Origin: Gemmatimonadota bacterium
GTDB taxonomy: Bacteria; Gemmatimonadota; Gemmatimonadetes; Palauibacterales; Palauibacteraceae
Length of the DNA stretch: 55,136 nucleotides
Direction: 5' to 3'
Assembly: GCA_022825725.1 (NCBI GenBank)
Contig: JAJDWE010000066.1
Span: 1 to 55,136 of the forward strand
Positions 36,156-44,472 of the stretch are shown here, one piece after another; positions within the stretch are counted from its first letter, which is position 1; each line of letters begins with the position of its first letter. The notes under the pieces were generated by a model, which was not told where the DNA came from, made no database searches, and saw only the letters and a program-made list of their open reading frames with translations. A program made the position numbers and the translations under genes.

Positions 36156-37328
36156 TCAGAAGTACCAACTCAGGGAAAGATACACGGACAGTCCCGCCGA
36201 GCCGTACTCGGAAGGCAGCGGACGGGCGTCCGTCGCGTCGCCGTCACCCAGACCGATGAACGCGCCCGCGGTCATCGCCACATCGTTGCCGGCCGAGTAG
36301 GCGGCGCTCGTTCCCGTGGTTGCGCTCAGGTCGTTCAGGTTCCAGAGCACGAGACTGCTCAGGTTCCAGAGCGGATGCAGCTGGTAGGACGCCCGGACGA
36401 CCGTCTCGTCCCGTCCGAGCACCTGATGTTCGCCGCGCAGGAATGTGGCCGATCCCAGCGTGGCCAGGTACGCGTCCGGTCCGTCCGCGCCCAGGCCGTC
36501 GCGTTGGTACTCGACCGCGAGCGTCAGATCCCTCCCGCCGACCTGAAGCTGCCGGTCGAGGCCGAGCGTGCCGCGAAAGACGATCCGGTCCGGGAGCTGG
36601 CGCAGCACGGCCTCCCCTCGGACGGCCCAACCCCCTACCGATCCGGCCGCGCCGAGGGCCCCCGCCGGATCGCCGTACACGATCCCGCCCCATGCCGAGA
36701 GTTCCCAGTTCCGCGCCGTTGTGAGGCCGCGTATCAGCGCAGTCACCACCTCCTCGCCCGCCGGCGACCGGGTCGGTCGCACGACCAGATCGACCTCGCT
36801 CAGCGCGCTCGGAAAGAAACGGAGTCGGGCCGCGTCGACCCCGGCGCGGAACTCCCGGAACGGGTCGATCGGGTTGAAGGGCGTGAACGGATCGCTCGGC
36901 GTGAGGAAGAGCGCAGTGCCCCACGACACCGCCTGCCGCCCCACGCTGATCTCGAGGCGTTCACTCTCCCACCCGACGTGCAGACGATCGAATCGGTGCT
37001 TCCAGACGACGTGGTCCCGGTCCGCCACCGTCCACTGGAGCCCGAGCCACTCGCCGCCGCCCGGCACCGCGCCGAGGTGGAACTCGGGCGCCTCGGCGAG
37101 GCGCCGGAACGTCAGCACGTGCTCGTAGGCGGCGCCGAATCCAAAGGCTCCCACTCCCGACTCGCCGAAGAGTCGTACCCGATTGAACTCGCCCAACTGG
37201 CCGTCACGGGTCCCGGCGAGAGGAACGGCCTGGACGTAGCCGCTCAGCTGCATGGCCTGACCGGGCGAAGTGCCGCAGAGGGCCGAGAGCAGCACGACCG
37301 CCCACGCGGTCCCGGAGCGGAGCCCCAC
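36156..37328 (-). CDS. Outer-membrane beta-barrel protein linked to the LolA/FtsX set
   Basis: The 390-residue protein has a signal peptide (AWAVVLLSALCGTSPGQA), a repeated pattern of amphipathic beta strands and a terminal aromatic residue (YLSLSWYF), as needed for BAM-dependent insertion. The segment SWGTALFLTPSDPFTPFNPI with the following FREFRAGVDA resembles the barrels often found with LolA-like/FtsX sets. It sits on the opposite strand between the halogenase gene and the RiPP secretion operon, and converges with the former with only 50 bases between. It could be the outer-membrane exit or receptor for the envelope transporter; direct RiPP export through it is inference. Confidence 0.75.
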   Translation of the reverse strand: MGLRSGTAWAVVLLSALCGTSPGQAMQLSGYVQAVPLAGTRDGQLGEFNRVRLFGESGVGAFGFGAAYEHVLTFRRLAEAPEFHLGAVPGGGEWLGLQWTVADRDHVVWKHRFDRLHVGWESERLEISVGRQAVSWGTALFLTPSDPFTPFNPIDPFREFRAGVDAARLRFFPSALSEVDLVVRPTRSPAGEEVVTALIRGLTTARNWELSAWGGIVYGDPAGALGAAGSVGGWAVRGEAVLRQLPDRIVFRGTLGLDRQLQVGGRDLTLAVEYQRDGLGADGPDAYLATLGSATFLRGEHQVLGRDETVVRASYQLHPLWNLSSLVLWNLNDLSATTGTSAAYSAGNDVAMTAGAFIGLGDGDATDARPLPSEYGSAGLSVYLSLSWYF

Positions 37329-37430
37329 CGTCTCTAGAACCTCGTCCTCCCTCCGTTGGCGCCCACGGTCACGCCGAGGCCGTGACCTGCTTCAGCGTTG
37401 GCGCCGAAGTCGGCACCGGGCACTCGGACG

Positions 37431-37439
37431 TGCTATATT
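37431..37439 (+). promoter_or_regulatory. Extended -10 promoter candidate for the RiPP secretion operon
   Basis: TGCTATATT is an extended -10 element (TGn plus TATATT), in an AT-rich dip of otherwise GC-rich DNA. No good -35 is seen 17 bases before, as is allowed for extended -10 promoters. It lies about 70 bases before the adaptor gene and would read the adaptor, both exporters, the fusion protein and YcaO. Confidence 0.45.
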
Positions 37440-37510
37440 TTACCCATTCCCCGCTCAATCCGAACGGGATTGTCCTTGCTCGATACCCGGTGGGGAGGCG
37501 ATGCAGGGTC

Positions 37511-38062
37511 GTGTTCAATAATCCGTTTGACTCGTTTCACGATACCGTTGCCGAAGCAAAGCGGGAACGGGAACAACTCGACCGGCTGCTGACGATTTCC
37601 ACGCCGCGGGAGCGCCTGCTCGTCGCCGCCGTCGCGCTGTGGTTGTTCATCTTCGTGGCGTGGCTCTTCTTTGGCAACGTAGCCCGCAGCCTCGCGGTGG
37701 ACGGTGTCCTGGTCGACCCCGGCACAAACCTGTCCGAAGCCGGCCGGTCCGTGCAGGCGCTCGTCTGGATCGAGAACGATGTCGCGCCGCAGATCAGGGC
37801 AGGGATGTCGGCGGTGCTGGAGCTGGATGCGGCGGATGGAGAAGCGGGCACAATGAGCGCGGAGGTCGCGGCAGTTTCCGCCGTTCGCTTATCCGGGGTT
37901 CCCGCGGCCTTCGAGTCCGCGGTGCCGGTATCCGTGCACCGCCTCGATATCGTGCTGAATGAGAGCCTCGACCTTGCTTCCATTGCGGGCAGGGGATGCC
38001 GGATCGTCATCGAGGTCGGCACGCAATCTCCGATCGCATTCTTGCGGATCGGCCGGTCATGA
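37511..38062 (+). CDS. Short HlyD-like adaptor, NHLP secretion type
   Basis: The GTG at 37511 gives 183 residues. The region LDRLLTISTPRERLLVAAVA followed by one membrane helix (about residues 33-53) and VDGVLVDPG matches the N-terminus of NHLP-system secretion proteins of the HlyD family. The C-terminal part (VQALVWIENDVAPQIRAGMS onward) is the beta-barrel domain. The lipoyl and coiled-coil hairpin domains between them are missing, so this is less than half the usual length of about 400 residues. No frameshift is seen that would hide them. A six-codon open frame with its own GGGGAGG site (37501-37521) overlaps the start and may couple translation. The stop is two bases before the C39 exporter start. 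Confidence 0.7.
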   Translation: MFNNPFDSFHDTVAEAKREREQLDRLLTISTPRERLLVAAVALWLFIFVAWLFFGNVARSLAVDGVLVDPGTNLSEAGRSVQALVWIENDVAPQIRAGMSAVLELDAADGEAGTMSAEVAAVSAVRLSGVPAAFESAVPVSVHRLDIVLNESLDLASIAGRGCRIVIEVGTQSPIAFLRIGRS

Positions 38063-38063
38063 T

Positions 38064-40223
38064 ATGGCGTTGAGGGTCACCACGCCGATTGTGTTGCAGA
38101 TGCACGCGTCGGAATGTGGGGCCGCCTGCCTCGGCAGCATCCTCGCCTACTTCGGACGCTGGGTTCCGCTGACGGAATTGCGGGAAAGATGCGAGGTGAG
38201 TCGGGACGGGAGCAGTGCGGCGAGCATCGTGCGCGCCTCCAGGCACTACGGTCTCGAATGCAGTGGACTCAGCGTACGCACCGGTCAGCTGAAGAAGTTG
38301 CAGTTGCCTCTGATCGTGTTCTGGCAATTCAGCCATTTCGTTGTCCTCGAGGGGTTCGACGGTCGCCACTTCCATCTCAATGATCCGTCCACGGGGCGGC
38401 GCAGGCTTTCGGCGGAAGAATTCGACAGGGACTACAGCGGAATTGCGCTGCAATTCAAGCAGAGCTCCGGTTTCGAACCCGGCGGCGAACGGCCCGGATT
38501 GTTCACGCAGCTGGGTACCCTGCTCACCGGATCGCGGAGCGCGCTTGCCTGGGTGATTGCCAGCAGCCTCATGTTGACCCTGCTGGCTTTTGTCGTCCCC
38601 GCATCTCTCAGCGTTTTCGTGGACGATGTTCTGGAGAACGGGGGGCCCTGGGGCGGACTCGTGGCGGCCCTGCTCGGCGCCGGGGCCCTCGTATACATCC
38701 TTTCCCTGCTCAAGCACCGGTTCCTGAAGCGGTTCGCAGTCCGGATTTCGGTGATGGGCTACAGTCGAGGCGTGTCGCGGCTGCTGCGGTTGCCGTTGGA
38801 GTTTTTCGAACACCGTCTCGTAGGCGACCTGACGGACCGGGTCTCGTCCATCGACAGAATATCGAGAAACCTGACGGAACAGTTTCTGGTGCTCATAATC
38901 GACATGGGAATGAGCGCTGTACTGCTCATCGCCATGTTGGTCTACGATGTCCGGCTCACGCTGGTTGTACTGTTTCTGGCTTTCTTGCACGGCGTGCTGG
39001 CACACTTTCTCAACGGGCCCAGGGCGGTTCGAAGCCAGGCGATGAGGCGTGAACAGGGACTGTTGATCGGCGTCGGCATGCAGATGATGAATCACGTCGA
39101 CCATCTGCGCATGGCGGGATCGGACGACCGTTTCTTTTCGCGCTGGAGCGGCCATCAGGCGCGCGAACTGCATGCGCGCCGGCGCTATGCCGCACTGGGC
39201 TCCGTCAACACCGCGCTCCCGGGCATGATCGCCGCACTTCGCAGCGCGGCGGTCCTGGGCATCGGGGGAAGCCTGGTCATGGTCGGAGAGATGACCCTGG
39301 GCACGCTGGTCGGGTTCTATATCCTGGCCGAGATGTTTCTGGCGCCGGTTGGGCGTTTCCTGGAGTTCGCCGGGAAGCGCCAGGCGCTCGAAACCGATCT
39401 GCAGCGACTCGAAGACATTTCAACAGCCGCGGAAGACCCCGCCCTCAGCCGCCGGAGTTCGCAATCGGAGTCGATTCCCACCTTCAAGGGGCGACTTCAG
39501 CTCACCGGCTCACTCGAGCTGCGCGACGTCAGCTTCGGCTTCAACAGGAGCCGGCCCGCTCTGATCAAGGACTTCAACCTCCTGATCAGGCCGGGGCAGC
39601 GGGTTGCCGTGGTCGGGCCCAGCGGTTCCGGCAAGTCGACCCTCGCGCGTCTGATTGCCGGTGTCCATCAGCCCTGGTCCGGCGAAATCCTGTTCGATGG
39701 CCATCCCCGGGATGAGATTCCCGAGGAGGTGCTGCGGCGGTCCATCTCCATGGTGGATCAGGAGGTCGTGCTCTTTTCCGCGTCCGTGCGCGACAACATC
39801 ACTCTGTGGAACCCCGCCGTTCCGGATGAGGCCATCTTCGCGGCGACACGCGACGCCCAGATCCATGACGAGATCCTGCATCGGCCGGACGGGTATTCGA
39901 CCCGGGTCGAGGAAGGCGGCGTGAATTTCAGTGGCGGCCAGCGCCAGCGGCTGGAGATCGCCCGCGGGCTGTTGGGCAATCCGACGCTGCTCATTCTGGA
40001 TGAGGCGACCAGCGCCCTCGATGCCGCGACAGAGGAATACGTCGATGACGCCCTGCGACGCCGTGGTGTCACCTGCCTGATCGTGGCGCACCGGTTGAGC
40101 ACCGTGCGGGACTGCGACGAGATCATCGTGCTCGACAAGGGCGTCGAAGTGCAGCGCGGGACGCACGACGAGCTGATCGCGGATCACGACGGCACGTACT
40201 ACAAGCTGGTCAGGTCCGGCTGA
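38064..40223 (+). CDS. C39-peptidase ABC exporter (PCAT), NHLP type
   Basis: The 719-residue protein has an N-terminal C39 peptidase with Cys18 in HASECGAACLGS, His91 in QFSHFVVLEG and Asp107 in LNDPSTG. A six-helix membrane domain follows (about residues 160-440), then an ATPase with Walker [10 protein letters not shown] at 518-526, signature FSGGQRQR and Walker B LLILDEATSALD. The architecture is the peptidase-containing exporter that cleaves leader peptides after Gly-Gly, Gly-Ala or Ala-Gly sites and exports the product. It sits between the adaptor and the second exporter, which is the usual gene order of NHLP secretion sets. The precursor leader ends AISAG, a plausible cleavage site for this peptidase. 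Confidence 0.93.
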   Translation: MALRVTTPIVLQMHASECGAACLGSILAYFGRWVPLTELRERCEVSRDGSSAASIVRASRHYGLECSGLSVRTGQLKKLQLPLIVFWQFSHFVVLEGFDGRHFHLNDPSTGRRRLSAEEFDRDYSGIALQFKQSSGFEPGGERPGLFTQLGTLLTGSRSALAWVIASSLMLTLLAFVVPASLSVFVDDVLENGGPWGGLVAALLGAGALVYILSLLKHRFLKRFAVRISVMGYSRGVSRLLRLPLEFFEHRLVGDLTDRVSSIDRISRNLTEQFLVLIIDMGMSAVLLIAMLVYDVRLTLVVLFLAFLHGVLAHFLNGPRAVRSQAMRREQGLLIGVGMQMMNHVDHLRMAGSDDRFFSRWSGHQARELHARRRYAALGSVNTALPGMIAALRSAAVLGIGGSLVMVGEMTLGTLVGFYILAEMFLAPVGRFLEFAGKRQALETDLQRLEDISTAAEDPALSRRSSQSESIPTFKGRLQLTGSLELRDVSFGFNRSRPALIKDFNLLIRPGQRVAVVGPSGSGKSTLARLIAGVHQPWSGEILFDGHPRDEIPEEVLRRSISMVDQEVVLFSASVRDNITLWNPAVPDEAIFAATRDAQIHDEILHRPDGYSTRVEEGGVNFSGGQRQRLEIARGLLGNPTLLILDEATSALDAATEEYVDDALRRRGVTCLIVAHRLSTVRDCDEIIVLDKGVEVQRGTHDELIADHDGTYYKLVRSG

Positions 40224-43165
40224 TGCGGGAAACGGGGCCGGGGTACACGTCCATCGCGGAACTCGCCGCCCGCTCCGGCGAGTCCGTGCCCTGCTCCGGC
40301 AACCTGCCGGTGAAGCTCGACGACCCGGACACCGTCTGGTTCATCGATCAGGGCGCCGTCAATCTGTTCCTGGTCGAATTCCGGGACGGCGTGGAGCAGG
40401 CGGCGCCGCAGCATCTGCTGCGCCGCGAATCGGGCCAGCTGCTGCCGGGCGTCGCACCGGACGGACCACGCGATGGGGAAGACACCACGCTCAGCCTGAT
40501 CGCCAAGGGATCGCCGGGCACCCTTCTGAAACGCCTCCCGGCCTCCGTGCTGTCCGAGGTCGATCCGGCGGAGCTGGCGGAACAGACCGATACCTGGGTG
40601 ACCGCGATTACGGACACGCTCTCGCGTTTTGCGAGCCGCCTTCCGCGTCCGACTGCGCTGGCCAAGCCCGGTCCGATGCAGACCCCGGCTCCCTGTACGC
40701 TGTCCGTGCAGCGCGGCGTCGTGTGGGTGTCCGAACCGCCGCGCGGCACCAGCCTCTTCATGGATCTGGTCGATCAGGCGGAAATTGTCGAGGCGAGCGG
40801 CCCACACGAAGCGGTGATACCGCTGACGCGGACAAGCTGGCTCATCCTGTCCGACGAGACGACACTCTCGGGCAGGTCGACCGAGACGCTGGCAAAGCAG
40901 GGCAGCCTGCCCTCGGCGCTCGCTTCCTTTCACGCGGTTGCCTTCGCCCTGGAGCGCCTGAACCGCCGACTGGCCGTGGTCGACGATGCGAATCTCGAGC
41001 GCGCGCGGACCACAAGCCGCCGCACGGTCGAGAGAGCTGCGCGGCAGCGGCTCTTCAACATCTATGATCTGCCGGTGGATCGGGATGCCGGTGTCGAGGA
41101 CACGTCGCTGGCGGACGCCCTGCAGGCGATCGGACGCCGTGAAGGAATCGATTTCAAGATCCCGGCACGCTCGGATCCTTCCGGTGATCCGGTCAACCTC
41201 GTTGATATTCTCGATGCGTCGGGCGTGCGCGCCCGGCGCGTGCGGTTCGGGGCCGAGGGCGCCTGGTGGCGCGGCGACAGTAACGCGATGCTGGCATTCC
41301 GCGCCGAAGACGGCCGGCCCGTGGCGCTCCTGCCGGGATGGTTGGGGCGCTACCGGGAATTCGATCCGGTCAGCAAGCGCAGCGTCTGGATGACGGCGGA
41401 TCGTGCCGCTGCGCTGGCGGACGAGGCCTGGATGTTCTACCGGCCACTGCCGGTGGGGAACGTGAAGGCCGCGGACCTGCTGAGGATCGCGCTGCGGGGA
41501 TCGGCGGCGGATCTGGCGCGGCTGGTGCTGGCCGGGCTTCCGGGCGGCCTGATCAAGCTCGTGCCAGCGCTCGCGCTCGGGTTCGTTGCGAACCGGACGG
41601 CGGCGGGCGGAGCCGCCGGAGCGCTCTATGTCGTGGCCATGGCGGTGGCGGGGTTCGGCCTGCTCGGCGCACTGCTGCACCTGCTCCAGAGCAAGGTGAT
41701 GATGCGGATCGAGGGTCGCTCGGCTTCACGGGTCGAAGCGGCCTTCTGGGACCGTCTCATGCGCCTTCCGTCAAGCGTTCTGCACGGCCGTCGGGCTGGC
41801 GATCTGGCCGTGTCGGGGATGACGTTTCAGCATCTTCGCGACGGGGTGCAGAGAGCCGCGGCCGACGGCCTGCTGTCGATCGTTTTTCTGCTTCCGGTGT
41901 TTGGCGTGATCTTCTTCTACGATGCCACGCTCGGGACCGTTGCTTTCGGCTTCAGCCTGGCTTCGCTCCTGGTCACCGTCGTCCTCGGGCTGCGCCAGAT
42001 TCCGCCCCATGGGCGGCTGATCCGCGCAGCGCGTCGCGTCTCCGGCCGGCTATTCCAGATCGTGGGCAGCATAGGCAAGCTGCGTGTGGAAAACGCGGAA
42101 GCGTCGGCTTTCGCCATCTGGGCACGGGACTACCGGGAGCAGAAACGCACGGAGCTCGAGCTGGGTGTGCTCGAGGGACATTCGCGGGCGTTTGGCGCCG
42201 CACTCCCCTTTCTTTCCGCCGGGGTTCTGCTGTTCGCGGCCGTAGCCGCGGGCGACGGGAACCTCCCGGTCGGCGATTTTCTCGTCGTCTACCTCGTCTT
42301 CATCGCCTTCCAATCCGCCATCGTCCGGCTCGGCGAGTCCTTTGGCGCGGTCGCCGCCATGCTCCCGGCGTTCGACCAGGTGCGCCCCCTGCTCGCCGCG
42401 GTGCCCGAGGCCGAGGTCGAGGGGGCGCCGGTCGAGTATCTGGGCGGCGACATTGTCTTCGACCGCGTTTCCTACCGGTACGATCCCGACGGCCCGTTGA
42501 TCCTCGACGATGTCACGATTCGTGCCCGCCCCGGGGAATTCATCGCGATCGCAGGCGAGTCCGGCGCCGGCAAGAGCACCCTCTTCCGGTTGGCGCTTGG
42601 ATTCGACCGACCCACCGCCGGCTCAGTGTGCTACGACGGACGTGATCTGAGGAACCTGAACCTGAAACAGGTGCGCCGCAGAATTGGCGTGGTGCCGCAG
42701 TCCGTTGGACTCCATCCCCTCGATCTGTGGGACAACCTGGTCGGTCACCACGATGAGGTGGCGAGTGACGAGGTATGGACGGCGGCGCGAGTCGCCGACG
42801 TCGAAGAGGAGATCAGGGGCATGCCCATGGGCATGATGACCATGGTCGGCACGAGCGGAACTGTCCTGTCGGGCGGTGAGAGCCAGCGCGTTTCGATCGC
42901 CCGGTCGGTGATCGGCAACCCGCGAATCATGCTCTTCGACGAGGCGACCAACTGGCTGGATAACGAGAGCCAGGCCAGGGTCATGCGAAACCTCACCGCC
43001 CTGACCTCCACCCGGGTCGTCATCGCGCACCGCCTGTCCACACTGGAACAAGCCGATCGCATCTACGTGTTGCAGGCCGGAAAAGTCGTACAGAGCGGCT
43101 CCTTCAACGAACTCATGGAGGTCGACGGGGTGTTCAGGGACCTGGTCAGGAGGCAGGTCGCCTGA
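40223..43165 (+). CDS. NHLP-type second ABC exporter, permease/ATPase fusion
   Basis: The 980-residue protein matches the large second exporter of NHLP secretion sets. A long N-terminal cytoplasmic region (about residues 1-420) holds a degenerate, non-peptidase segment with YREFDPVSKRSVWM, and a membrane domain follows at about 425-700. The ATPase has Walker A GESGAGKST at 778-786, signature LSGGESQRVS at 882 onward and Walker B IMLFDEATNWLD. The start overlaps the PCAT stop as TGATG, so the two are translationally coupled. It probably forms a heterodimer or a second step with the PCAT. Its N-terminal region shows no intact C39 triad, so leader cleavage is left to the upstream protein. Confidence 0.9.
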   Translation: MRETGPGYTSIAELAARSGESVPCSGNLPVKLDDPDTVWFIDQGAVNLFLVEFRDGVEQAAPQHLLRRESGQLLPGVAPDGPRDGEDTTLSLIAKGSPGTLLKRLPASVLSEVDPAELAEQTDTWVTAITDTLSRFASRLPRPTALAKPGPMQTPAPCTLSVQRGVVWVSEPPRGTSLFMDLVDQAEIVEASGPHEAVIPLTRTSWLILSDETTLSGRSTETLAKQGSLPSALASFHAVAFALERLNRRLAVVDDANLERARTTSRRTVERAARQRLFNIYDLPVDRDAGVEDTSLADALQAIGRREGIDFKIPARSDPSGDPVNLVDILDASGVRARRVRFGAEGAWWRGDSNAMLAFRAEDGRPVALLPGWLGRYREFDPVSKRSVWMTADRAAALADEAWMFYRPLPVGNVKAADLLRIALRGSAADLARLVLAGLPGGLIKLVPALALGFVANRTAAGGAAGALYVVAMAVAGFGLLGALLHLLQSKVMMRIEGRSASRVEAAFWDRLMRLPSSVLHGRRAGDLAVSGMTFQHLRDGVQRAAADGLLSIVFLLPVFGVIFFYDATLGTVAFGFSLASLLVTVVLGLRQIPPHGRLIRAARRVSGRLFQIVGSIGKLRVENAEASAFAIWARDYREQKRTELELGVLEGHSRAFGAALPFLSAGVLLFAAVAAGDGNLPVGDFLVVYLVFIAFQSAIVRLGESFGAVAAMLPAFDQVRPLLAAVPEAEVEGAPVEYLGGDIVFDRVSYRYDPDGPLILDDVTIRARPGEFIAIAGESGAGKSTLFRLALGFDRPTAGSVCYDGRDLRNLNLKQVRRRIGVVPQSVGLHPLDLWDNLVGHHDEVASDEVWTAARVADVEEEIRGMPMGMMTMVGTSGTVLSGGESQRVSIARSVIGNPRIMLFDEATNWLDNESQARVMRNLTALTSTRVVIAHRLSTLEQADRIYVLQAGKVVQSGSFNELMEVDGVFRDLVRRQVA

Positions 43166-43168
43166 TCG

Positions 43169-44470
43169 ATGAAAAGACCCATGGACGCGGACGATCTCCT
43201 CGTATCGAGAGCTGCTGAAGACAGCGACTTTCGCGAACGTCTACTCCGGAGACCCAGGGAGACAGTCGAGACGGAATTCGGCGTGACGCTGGCCGAGGAC
43301 CATGAGATTCACGTGCACGAAGAGACGTATACCGCGACGCATGTCGTGCTCCCGCCGCGGAGCAAGCTCAGCGAGGCCGAACGAGAGGCGGCGAGGACCG
43401 GTGCGGCATCGCTCGAGTTTCTTCGAAGGACGCTCCACGACCCCGCGCCGCCCCTTCGGCCCCCTGCACTGAAAGAAAAGAAGGCCCGAGGAAACGGGGT
43501 CACCTCCGAGGCGCTGGCCAGGGCGGCGAGAGAAGGGATCCGCCGCGGGCTTGCCTTCCTGGAATCCACGATCGACGAGAATGGGGCCTGGCACTGCATC
43601 CGGTTCAATGTGGCCGACCCGGAGATCCCAAGGCATTTCGAGAGGCCTCCTTTCGTGTCGGCTCTCTGCGCGCTTGCCCTCGAGAGCTCCGATGAGCCGC
43701 AGGCCAGGGCGATATGCACCGCTACAAAGGCCTATCTCATCGACACCATCGAATATCCCGGATTCTGGCGGTACTACCGTCACCTGCCCACGGATCTCGA
43801 CAGTACCACGCTTTGTTCGCTCGTCATCGGGACGCACCCCTGGATCTGGCTGGGGAGGAACGTTCCGGGGATGCTGGCGAATCGCGACGAGGAAGGCCGC
43901 TTCATGACCTGGGTGCTGGCGGAAGACGAACCCGACGTCGTGTCGCGCTTTCGTATCGAGGCCGACCCGGTCGTCAATGCGAATGTCCTCGCCTACCTGG
44001 GCGACCATCCGGGAACCAGGGATGCGCGGCGATGGTTGGAAGCCCTGGTGACGGAGGGCAACCTCGAGGGCTCGTCGAAGTGGTATCCCGACACGGTCAC
44101 GATCTACTATGCGATCACACGCGCGATGATTCGTGCGGAGCCCGCTCTCGATTCCCTGCGCTCGATACTCGCGGATCGTATCCTCGGCCTGCGTGACGAG
44201 AAGGGAGGCTTCGGCAATGTCCTTCAGACCGCTCAGGCGGTGTCGGCGCTCTACAACAGCGGAAGCCTCGAGAGCATCGACGCGAAGCGCGAGGTGGAGA
44301 GACTGTTGAGTTCGCAGCGCGGGGACGGCAGCTGGCCGGAGCTGCTTGCGTTCGGCGACCAGTCGTTGAAGTGGGGCGTGGCAGGGCGGATCGGGCACGG
44401 CTCCGAGGCCGTGACCTCCGCGTTTTGCATTGAGGCCCTGGAGCGTCTCGTCGAGGTGCTGGGGGCCTGA
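43169..44470 (+). CDS. NHLP leader domain fused to terpene-cyclase-like toroid
   Basis: The 433-residue protein begins with about 78 residues that align along their length with the leader of the precursor at 46912: DFRERLLRRPRETVETEFGV matches the FRQQLLADPRAAISGELGI region, HEIHVHEETYTATHVVLPP matches MNIRIHESDMQTVHLALPP, and EREAARTG matches EQMEAISAG. After a charged linker (about 90-115) comes an alpha/alpha-toroid domain: DLDSTT at 209-214 resembles the DxDD acid motif of class II terpene cyclases, and QRGDGSW at 383-389 is a QW repeat. ATG is three bases past the exporter stop. The leader-like domain probably docks the enzyme to pathway proteins or export machinery; alternatively it is a relic. 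Function not known. Confidence 0.8.
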   Translation: MKRPMDADDLLVSRAAEDSDFRERLLRRPRETVETEFGVTLAEDHEIHVHEETYTATHVVLPPRSKLSEAEREAARTGAASLEFLRRTLHDPAPPLRPPALKEKKARGNGVTSEALARAAREGIRRGLAFLESTIDENGAWHCIRFNVADPEIPRHFERPPFVSALCALALESSDEPQARAICTATKAYLIDTIEYPGFWRYYRHLPTDLDSTTLCSLVIGTHPWIWLGRNVPGMLANRDEEGRFMTWVLAEDEPDVVSRFRIEADPVVNANVLAYLGDHPGTRDARRWLEALVTEGNLEGSSKWYPDTVTIYYAITRAMIRAEPALDSLRSILADRILGLRDEKGGFGNVLQTAQAVSALYNSGSLESIDAKREVERLLSSQRGDGSWPELLAFGDQSLKWGVAGRIGHGSEAVTSAFCIEALERLVEVLGA

Positions 44471-44472
44471 GC

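Noticed and set aside
36330..36375. Direct repeat TCAGGTTCCAGAGC within the barrel gene
   Set aside because: It encodes two consecutive similar beta strands (LWNLSSL and LWNLNDL) and needs no other explanation.
37270..37521. 83-codon plus-strand frame upstream of the adaptor as a possible second precursor peptide
   Set aside because: It runs antisense into the barrel gene, lacks an NHLP or Nif11 leader and has a basic random composition.
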